Origin: Spirochaetota bacterium
GTDB lineage: Bacteria > Spirochaetota > UBA12135 > COTS27
Direction of reading: 5' to 3'
Assembly: GCA_030621685.1 (NCBI GenBank)
Contig: JAUXHF010000105.1
Span: 1-6,794 of the forward strand
DNA length: 6,794 nt
Numbering within the stretch: position 1 is the first letter of the stretch; every line of letters starts with the position of its first letter. The translations under genes were made by a program, and so were the position numbers. The notes beneath the pieces were generated by a model. That model was given only the letters and a program-made list of their open reading frames with translations. It searched no databases and was not told the origin of the DNA. Below, piece by piece: positions 1-4,199 of the stretch.

Positions 1-132
1 CTGCGTTCTCTGCTCGTGGTTATTTCAAGAGATAGCGATAAACGTTGGGTTATTGAAGTCCCTAACAAAGAAAATCGCGAAAAAAATGAAGAAAAAAATG
101 AAGACAAAAATGAAGACAAAGTAAGCAAATAG
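1..132 (+). CDS. khpA: KH-domain RNA-binding protein KhpA (YlqC family), 3' end only
   Basis: Only the last 43 codons are in the window; the frame is open from base 1 and stops at TAG 130-132. The first 20 residues (LRSLLVVISRDSDKRWVIEV) fit the final helix and strand of KhpA, where the family usually reads like ALRTLLxAxxxKxGKRVxLEI. The diagnostic GKxGR loop would lie upstream and cannot be seen. KhpA is a small cytoplasmic RNA chaperone, normally about 75-80 residues, often encoded between rpsP and rimM; its place directly before rimM supports the call. After the domain there is a non-standard tail of about 23 residues made of EKNE/DKNE repeats rich in Lys, Glu and Asn. The identification rests on a short fragment plus gene order. 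Confidence 0.7.
   Translation: MRSLLVVISRDSDKRWVIEVPNKENREKNEEKNEDKNEDKVSK
79..120 (+). repeat. 12-bp in-frame tandem repeat in the khpA tail
   Basis: Three full copies and one partial copy of a 12-bp unit, GA(A/C)AAAAATGAA, begin at 79, 91, 103 and 115. They encode EKNE-EKNE-DKNE-DK at the C-terminus of the KH-domain protein. The period is a multiple of three, so copy-number change would keep the frame. The tract is A-rich and lies outside the conserved domain. Confidence 0.85.
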
Positions 133-137
133 CCTAG

Positions 138-162
138 CCTTTTTCTTATTTAAAAAAGGAGG
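138..162 (+). promoter_or_regulatory. Orphan strong Shine-Dalgarno sequence with a small hairpin, rimM leader
   Basis: AAAGGAGG-type sequence lies at about 155-162, the best ribosome-binding motif in the window, but the rimM start is 60 bp further down at 223. An inverted repeat, CCTTTTT (138-144) with AAAAAGG (153-159) and an 8-nt loop, would pair with part of it. Nearest downstream ATG codons are at 177 (four codons, stop TGA 189-191), 188 (overlapping that stop as ATGA; 19 codons, stop TAG 245-247) and 223 (rimM). The motif is seen; a role in coupled translation of rimM through these mini-ORFs is speculation. Confidence 0.35.
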
Positions 163-222
163 GGCGCCTATACAAGATGCCTCTCTTATGAATATGTCCT
201 TTCCTTTGATGGCTGGGCTGCC

Positions 223-1035
223 ATGTTCACGAGTAAAATACTTATAGCTCAAATACGAAAGCCCCATGGTCTTACAGGCGCTTTCAAAGTTTCCCCGTAT
301 ACAAATCCCCCAGAATCTTTTAAGCTATACCGTAATTTTTTTTTAAATGAACGTAGCTACTCTGCTGAATATATTAAGCCCTTGCCTTTGCGTAAGTTGT
401 TTATTCTAAAACTTCAAAACATTGACAGCGCTGAAGAGGCGCTTAGGTTTAATGAGGCAGGTCTTTATGTTAGCCGCCAAGATATAACGCTTATCAAAAA
501 TAAGCAGCCTAACCTAGCTAAGCCGCTTATTCTTATAAACGATATACTTAACTTCAAGGTTTTCGCATCTGCCGAGCAACTAGAAGATGTCTTGAAAATA
601 AGCAGCAATGTCTATGTGCTTTCGCTTATTCGCCTGCTTCTTCTCTTGCATTCACAAAGAAATCTTGAGGCTGCTTTATCAGCGCTTGGCATGCCCAGTA
701 ATAAAAAAAACCTTGATATCCTACAAGAAACACAAAACTCATACCTATCTTTGCCCTGCTTTCAAGAAAAAACCACCCTCATTCCATTCGGGGAAATAAT
801 AGCCTATTACTCTGCAGGAAGTGATGGTCTTGTGGAAGTTGAGCTTTTTCAATTTCCATTGGCAGAGCAATTAGCCATGCAAGATTTGCAAAAATCAAAA
901 AGCAATAAAAACATGCAGCCGGCTTTCCATAAAGAGGCTAAATTCTTTGTGCCTTGTCACCGTGAGTATTTAGCCGATATTCAAACAAAAAAAAGCTTTG
1001 TTCGCTTAGATAATCTGCAGAAAATACTGCTGTAA
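223..1035 (+). CDS. rimM: Ribosome maturation factor RimM, enlarged
   Basis: RimM binds protein S19 in the 30S head and helps late 16S rRNA processing in the cytoplasm. The N-terminal RimM barrel is recognisable: residues 6-23 (ILIAQIRKPHGLTGAFKV) carry the family's G/xHGLxG element. The PRC barrel is split. LINDILNFKV (104-113) matches its first strand, FGEIIAYYSAGSDGLVEVEL (189-208) matches the usual GxVxxVxxTGxxDVLxVE strand pair, and FFVPCHREYLADI...FVRL (241-262) matches the LLIPFxxxxVxxVD end. About 70 residues (roughly 117-186, partly Leu-rich) and about 28 residues (211-238, Lys/Asn/Gln-rich) are extra, giving 270 residues against the usual 165-185. The ATG at 223 puts the conserved motif at its normal distance from the start; the upstream in-frame stretch to TAA 151-153 has no ATG, GTG or TTG. 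No ribosome-binding site lies directly before it. trmD follows after 39 bp, as in most bacteria. Confidence 0.88.
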   Translation: MFTSKILIAQIRKPHGLTGAFKVSPYTNPPESFKLYRNFFLNERSYSAEYIKPLPLRKLFILKLQNIDSAEEALRFNEAGLYVSRQDITLIKNKQPNLAKPLILINDILNFKVFASAEQLEDVLKISSNVYVLSLIRLLLLLHSQRNLEAALSALGMPSNKKNLDILQETQNSYLSLPCFQEKTTLIPFGEIIAYYSAGSDGLVEVELFQFPLAEQLAMQDLQKSKSNKNMQPAFHKEAKFFVPCHREYLADIQTKKSFVRLDNLQKILL

Positions 1036-1074
1036 ATTAAAACGCTAAACACTTTATTTCCGTTGCAGAGCCTT

Positions 1075-1800
1075 ATGGATTTTACGATTGTAAGCTTATT
1101 CCCCGATTTTTTCCAATGTTTTTTCAAAACAGGTTTGCGTTCTAAGGGCATCCAGCTAGGTATTGTTAGCTACACAATAGAAAACCTGCGAGCTTACGGC
1201 AAAGGCAGCTACAAGAGCGTGGATGACCGTCCTTTTGGCGGCGGAAATGGCATGATTCTCCAGAAAACAGTCCTGGCTGAGGCTTTTGAGAAAATAAAAA
1301 ACAAAGGTCCTAAGATTTTCCTTTCGCCAAGAGGGAAGCCTCTCTCGCAAAGCATGGCTAAACAGTTGAGTTCGCTGGAATCCATCAGCATTCTCTGCGG
1401 ACAATACGAAGGCGTAGATCAGCGGTTTATAGAATCGCATATCGATCAGGAGATTTCAATAGGCGATTACATTATCTTAGGCGGCGAGAGTGCTGCCTGT
1501 GTGCTTATAGAGAGCATCATTCGCTTACTCCCCGGGCTTCTGGGCAATTCAGATTCTGCAGAAACAGAGAGTTTTATAGAAAACGTTTTAGAATACGACC
1601 AGTATACTCGACCAACTGGAAAAGATATTCCTAGCGTATTACTCTCGGGAAACCATGCAGAAATAGCCTTGTGGCGCCAGCAAAACAGCCTGCAAAACAC
1701 CTATCTTCGCAGAATAGATTTATTTAAACAGCTCTCTTTATCCAAGCAAGATCAGGCCTTTATTAAAAAATTCGTAGCCCAGAAATACAGCTTCAAATAA
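1075..1800 (+). CDS. trmD: tRNA (guanine-N1-)-methyltransferase TrmD
   Basis: TrmD is a dimeric SPOUT methyltransferase that uses S-adenosylmethionine to make m1G37 in tRNAs, preventing +1 frameshifts. With the start at ATG 1075 it has 241 residues, a normal length. Visible motifs are IVSLFPDFF (5-13), DDRPFGGGNGM (50-60), LSPRGKPL (83-90), LCGQYEGVDQR (107-117), SIGDYIILGGESAACVLI (128-145, the knotted AdoMet site), YDQYTRP (174-180) and LLSGNHAEIALWRQQNSL (189-206). The position of the catalytic Asp of the usual EDSF motif holds Glu (TESF, E165), and GGGNGM has Asn where Ala or Pro is usual. A TTG at 1063 would add four residues, but MDFTIVSLFP is the typical beginning, so ATG is preferred. 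No good ribosome-binding site precedes either start. It is probably co-transcribed with rimM. Confidence 0.96.
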   Translation: MDFTIVSLFPDFFQCFFKTGLRSKGIQLGIVSYTIENLRAYGKGSYKSVDDRPFGGGNGMILQKTVLAEAFEKIKNKGPKIFLSPRGKPLSQSMAKQLSSLESISILCGQYEGVDQRFIESHIDQEISIGDYIILGGESAACVLIESIIRLLPGLLGNSDSAETESFIENVLEYDQYTRPTGKDIPSVLLSGNHAEIALWRQQNSLQNTYLRRIDLFKQLSLSKQDQAFIKKFVAQKYSFK

Positions 1801-1973
1801 GCCTAAGCCGCTTTATCTTAACGTTTATAATTTAAAGAACGTAAGCAAGATTCCGCAAAATTTATTTGCATATACCACTAAAACAGGTTACTATTAACTA
1901 CCATCTAACAGTACATTATTTATTCTATATTTATTTTTCTCTAAGCAGATTTCCATAGCAAAAATATAACACT

Positions 1974-2001
1974 CTAAAAACTAAAAACTAAAAACTAAAA
2001 A
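1974..2001 (+). repeat. Four perfect tandem copies of CTAAAAA
   Basis: Units start at 1974, 1981, 1988 and 1995 with no mismatch. The 7-bp period is not a codon multiple and the tract is non-coding, about 60-90 bp upstream of rplS. Such A-tract repeats could change in copy number by slippage and alter promoter spacing, or may be neutral. Confidence 0.9.
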
Positions 2002-2030
2002 CACTATGCAGGGCATTCGCTGCTAAGTAT

Positions 2031-2045
2031 GTAATACAATATTAC
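2031..2045 (+). promoter_or_regulatory. Small palindrome upstream of rplS
   Basis: GTAATA (2031-2036) and TATTAC (2040-2045) form a perfect 6-bp inverted repeat with spacer CAA, ending 17 bp before the rplS ATG. It overlaps the possible -10 box TACAAT. It could be an operator or a weak leader hairpin, but it is AT-rich and short enough to occur by chance. Confidence 0.25.
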
Positions 2046-2062
2046 GATTTTTACACATAACC

Positions 2063-2536
2063 ATGGATACAATCATACAAAAAGCTGAGGCCAAGTACCT
2101 TAAAGACTCTTTCGCTGAAGAGCTACGCGTAGGCGATACCATTGTCGCCGTAAGTAAAGTAGTTGAAGGCGAAAAATCTCGTCTTCAATCCTTTGAAGGT
2201 GTCGTTATTTCTATTCAAGGCAAGGGAATTTCAAAAAACCTGAAGATTAGAAAAATATCGCATGGCATAGGCGCTGAAAAAACGATTCCTTTGCATTCTC
2301 CCCTACTTGAAAAAATACAAATCTTAAAAAAAGGAAAAGTAAGGCGTGCTAAGCTCTATTATCTTAGAGAACGTATTGGCAAAAGAGCCTTAAAAGTAGC
2401 CCTCCGCAAGGATAAGCCCAGCAAAATAGAAAATCCTAGCGTAAAACCTAAGCCAAACACGGCAGCAGCGGAAACAACAAAAACAGCAGAAAGCCAAGAA
2501 AAAAACCTAAGCCAGACACGGCAGCAGCCCTTGTAA
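2063..2536 (+). CDS. rplS: 50S ribosomal protein L19 with a long C-terminal tail
   Basis: L19 lies at the interface of the 30S and 50S subunits. The core of about 110-115 residues is clear: RVGDTI (22-27), EGEKSRLQSFEGVVI (35-49), RKISHGIGAEKTIPLHSP (63-80) and GKVRRAKLYYLRERIGKRA (91-109). The family usually ends here. This protein runs on for about 42 more residues (roughly 116-157) rich in Lys, Pro, Ala, Thr and Gln, with no family similarity that I can see. The tail contains a 27-bp direct repeat read in two different frames and a heptamer A-AAA-AAC at 2500-2506, described separately. The start ATG at 2063 gives the normal N-terminus; no ribosome-binding site is visible before it. The gene follows trmD in the usual order, but after a 262-bp gap. 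Confidence 0.96.
   Translation: MDTIIQKAEAKYLKDSFAEELRVGDTIVAVSKVVEGEKSRLQSFEGVVISIQGKGISKNLKIRKISHGIGAEKTIPLHSPLLEKIQILKKGKVRRAKLYYLRERIGKRALKVALRKDKPSKIENPSVKPKPNTAAAETTKTAESQEKNLSQTRQQPL
2443..2528 (+). repeat. 27-bp direct repeat in the rplS tail, second copy out of frame
   Basis: The copy at 2443-2469 and the copy at 2502-2528 agree at 26 of 27 positions; both contain AAAACCTAAGCC followed by ACACGGCAGCAGC. The offset is 59 bp, so they are read in different frames: the first gives KPKPNTAAA, the second NLSQTRQQP. In the -1 frame the second copy would read PKPDTAAA, matching the first. This points to an in-frame duplication of 60 bp followed by loss of one base, plausibly in the A7 run at 2499-2505. 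Confidence 0.9.
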
Positions 2537-2608
2537 ATTTTTTTTTGCTAGGAAATGCATCCCTGCCTAAACTATGGAATTTTTTAGAAATTTTAGAATA
2601 CACAGAAT

Positions 2609-3841
2609 ATGAGATCAAAATTCAGTAAGATACTGCTTTGGACCTTTATTGGCTTTATTAGCTTTGTTTTTATAGCCTATTTTGGTGCTTACGACCAAGC
2701 AGGTAGCAACCAGATAGATAATGTTGTTGGCTCGGTAGATAGTTACGAAATAAAAAACTACCGCTACAGCCCTTATTACTATGCTTATGAGAATGTCTAT
2801 GAATATTATCGAAGACAAGGCAGCGGCGTTAGTAGCTACGAAGCTATTTCTAACCAAGCCTTTGCCGGCTTGATAGAACAACATGTACTTCTTCAAGTGG
2901 CTAATGCCAGTAAAATACACATCGAAGAGAATGATTTACTGCTTCGCTTAAAGGTGAATTACGGCGATCAGCAGTTTGATTATTTGGCCAACAGAGCCCC
3001 ACGTGTGGAACGGCGCTCTGTGAAAAGCAATTACGACCGTGCCTTGCGAGTGCATTATCTTTCCTCTGCTATTTTCCCCAACCAGCTTAAAGCCTCTTTG
3101 GCTGCAAAAGAAGCTTTCTTTGATGTCGTTCGCCGCGAAAAAAAAATAATGATAGCCCAGTTTAACACCACCCAGCTAGCAGAAAAAAAAGTTACCGATC
3201 AGCTTTTACAAGCTTATTACAAAGAAAATAAAGAAAGATATGTAAAGGAAACTCCTGCTAACAACACAAATGATGATTTAATTAAAAATGATGATTCGCC
3301 AATACAGTATCAAAGCTATGACGAGGCCTATACGCTTATTCGCCAAGATTTTCTTATCGAAGAAGGCTCTCTTTTTACCGATGCGCTAAAAGAACAAATT
3401 CAAGAAACAATTTCAAATTTTTCGGCAGAAAATCCCGGTCTTAGCTCCTCTGAAAAACAAGTGGCTGCCCTTGCAAAAACATTTGAAGAGCTAGGGCTTA
3501 CAACACAAGTTAGCGATTATTTCAGCTTATATTCAAGTGATATACCGCTTTTAGGATCGGATGCGAAAAAATCACCAGCTCCAAAAGAATTTTTGAGGTC
3601 GGCCATGCTTAGCTCGCTTAGCTCGGTTATTCCTCCTTACGATTACGGCGTTACGGTCTATACTGGTTTTGTTTTAGAACAACGAGATTTAGAAGAAAAA
3701 GAAGAAGAATTAAGCGAGTTTTTGAAAACTCGCTATACCCAAATTTTAGACAATCAAACCAGCGCTCGCCTGAAAAGCGATTATTTAACCTATGTTTACG
3801 GACTAAAGGAAATACTCTATAAAGGTGAAAACTGGCAATAA
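2609..3841 (+). CDS. SurA/PpiD-like N-terminal domain protein, membrane-anchored, no PPIase domain seen
   Basis: The protein has 410 residues. Residues 8-27 form one uncleaved-looking membrane segment after a basic start (MRSKFSK), so the rest should face the periplasm, as in PpiD. Residues 40-53 (VGSVDSYEIKNYRY) and 82-116 (NQAFAGLIEQHVLLQVANASKIHIEENDLLLRLK region) resemble the SurA N-terminal chaperone domain, where VxxVNGxxI and a QxLxxLIxxxLLxxxAxxxGI pattern are typical. KKIMIAQFN...QAYYKENKERY (178-211) resembles the PpiD middle region. In PpiD a parvulin isomerase domain would follow; I see none, only a linker rich in Asn/Asp and a helical region ending near FVLEQRDL (354-361). The likely role is a foldase or chaperone for exported proteins without isomerase activity; this is inference. 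It starts 72 bp after rplS with no terminator between, so co-transcription is plausible. Confidence 0.7.
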   Translation: MRSKFSKILLWTFIGFISFVFIAYFGAYDQAGSNQIDNVVGSVDSYEIKNYRYSPYYYAYENVYEYYRRQGSGVSSYEAISNQAFAGLIEQHVLLQVANASKIHIEENDLLLRLKVNYGDQQFDYLANRAPRVERRSVKSNYDRALRVHYLSSAIFPNQLKASLAAKEAFFDVVRREKKIMIAQFNTTQLAEKKVTDQLLQAYYKENKERYVKETPANNTNDDLIKNDDSPIQYQSYDEAYTLIRQDFLIEEGSLFTDALKEQIQETISNFSAENPGLSSSEKQVAALAKTFEELGLTTQVSDYFSLYSSDIPLLGSDAKKSPAPKEFLRSAMLSSLSSVIPPYDYGVTVYTGFVLEQRDLEEKEEELSEFLKTRYTQILDNQTSARLKSDYLTYVYGLKEILYKGENWQ

Positions 3842-3845
3842 ACCC

Positions 3846-4054
3846 GTGAATGCGGGCAGCAGCGTGAATGCGAGCAGCGGGCGTGAATGCGGCAGCGGCG
3901 TGAATGCGAGCAGCGGGCGTGAATGCGGCAGCGGCGTGAATGCGGGGCGGCGTGAATGCGGGGCGGCGTGAATGCGGCGGCAACGTGAATGCAGCGGCAG
4001 CGTGAATGTGGCAGCGGCGTGAATGCGGGGCGGCGGTGTGAATGCGAGCAGTGG
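3846..4054 (+). repeat. GC-rich minisatellite, 12 units of 16-19 bp
   Basis: Twelve units each begin with GTGAATG, at 3846, 3864, 3883, 3900, 3919, 3936, 3952, 3968, 3985, 4002, 4019 and 4038. A typical unit is GTGAATGCGGCAGCGGC. Unit lengths are 18, 19, 17, 19, 17, 16, 16, 17, 17, 17, 19 bp and a partial last one. The 36-bp block 3864-3899 is repeated exactly at 3900-3935, and the two 16-bp units at 3952 and 3968 are identical, showing recent expansion. The array begins five bases after the PpiD-like stop codon and is far richer in G and C than everything around it. Varying unit lengths argue against coding. No dyad symmetry is present within the unit. Confidence 0.95.
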
Positions 4055-4109
4055 TATTTTAGTGCTTAGCTCTACAAACTGTTACGTAACTAACAAAAAC
4101 AGCTATACA

Positions 4110-4148
4110 CTGATTCTTTAGGCTGGTTCAGCTAAAAGAATAGTTTTT
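4110..4148 (+). terminator. Probable intrinsic terminator between the array and the glycosyltransferase gene
   Basis: ATTCTTTAGGCTG (4113-4125) pairs with CAGCTAAAAGAAT (4129-4141) across a GTT loop: 13 positions with one A-A mismatch and one G-U pair. The outer pairs C4110-G4143 and T4111-A4142 can extend it with a bulged G. A run of five T follows at 4144-4148. It would end the transcript that includes the PpiD-like gene and the array; alternatively it could act as an attenuator, as it lies only 51 bp before the next start codon. Confidence 0.6.
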
Positions 4149-4199
4149 AATACGTATCTTATTGAACAAACTGCTTAGCAAACAGACTTTCTAAATTCT
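4149..4199 (+). promoter_or_regulatory. Possible promoter region of the glycosyltransferase gene
   Basis: If 4110-4148 terminates transcription, a promoter should lie in these 51 bp. TTGAAC at 4162-4167 could be a -35 box, but the position 17-18 bp downstream (around GACTTT) is a poor -10 box. ATACGTAT at 4150-4157 is a perfect 8-bp palindrome. Upstream, GTTACGTAAC at 4081-4090 is a perfect 10-bp palindrome that could be an operator. No Shine-Dalgarno motif lies before the ATG at 4200. Confidence 0.25.

Larger units (their letters stand above)
1801..2062. other. AT-rich spacer between trmD and rplS
   Basis: These 262 bp separate two genes that are usually almost adjacent. I see no coding potential and no RNA gene. 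An imperfect hairpin after trmD (CTTA-ACGTT at 1817-1825 with AACGTAAG at 1838-1845, one bulged A) lacks a T-run, so it is not a convincing terminator. The rest is very AT-rich with a 7-bp repeat and a small palindrome listed separately. It may hold an own promoter for rplS; TACAAT at 2035-2040 is a possible -10 box, but no convincing -35 box accompanies it. Confidence 0.5.

Noticed and set aside
25..267. Minus-strand 80-codon ORF rich in Phe and Ile
   Set aside because: Antisense shadow of the A-rich khpA tail repeats; the residue pattern follows from complementing GAA and AAA codons.
608..799. Plus-strand 63-codon ORF inside rimM
   Set aside because: Out-of-frame shadow of rimM. I considered whether it marks a frameshift, but the rimM frame itself continues into recognisable PRC-barrel strands.
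1156..1700. Three minus-strand ORFs opposite trmD
   Set aside because: Shadows of the trmD coding frame with no family resemblance.
1817..1845. Terminator after trmD
   Set aside because: The hairpin has a bulge and an AT-rich stem and no T-run follows.
3651..3983. Minus-strand 110-codon ORF with repeated AFTPAARIHAA residues
   Set aside because: It is produced by the GC-rich array read backwards and runs antisense into the PpiD-like gene. Array unit lengths of 16-19 bp are mostly not multiples of three, so no reading frame is maintained.
3846..3983. Plus-strand GTG-initiated ORF through the array (VNAGSSVNASS...)
   Set aside because: Low complexity, no ribosome-binding site, and frame changes between units; best seen as non-coding repeat.
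3846..4054. CRISPR-like array
   Set aside because: Units are directly adjacent with no unique spacers of 25-40 bp and no cas genes are present.
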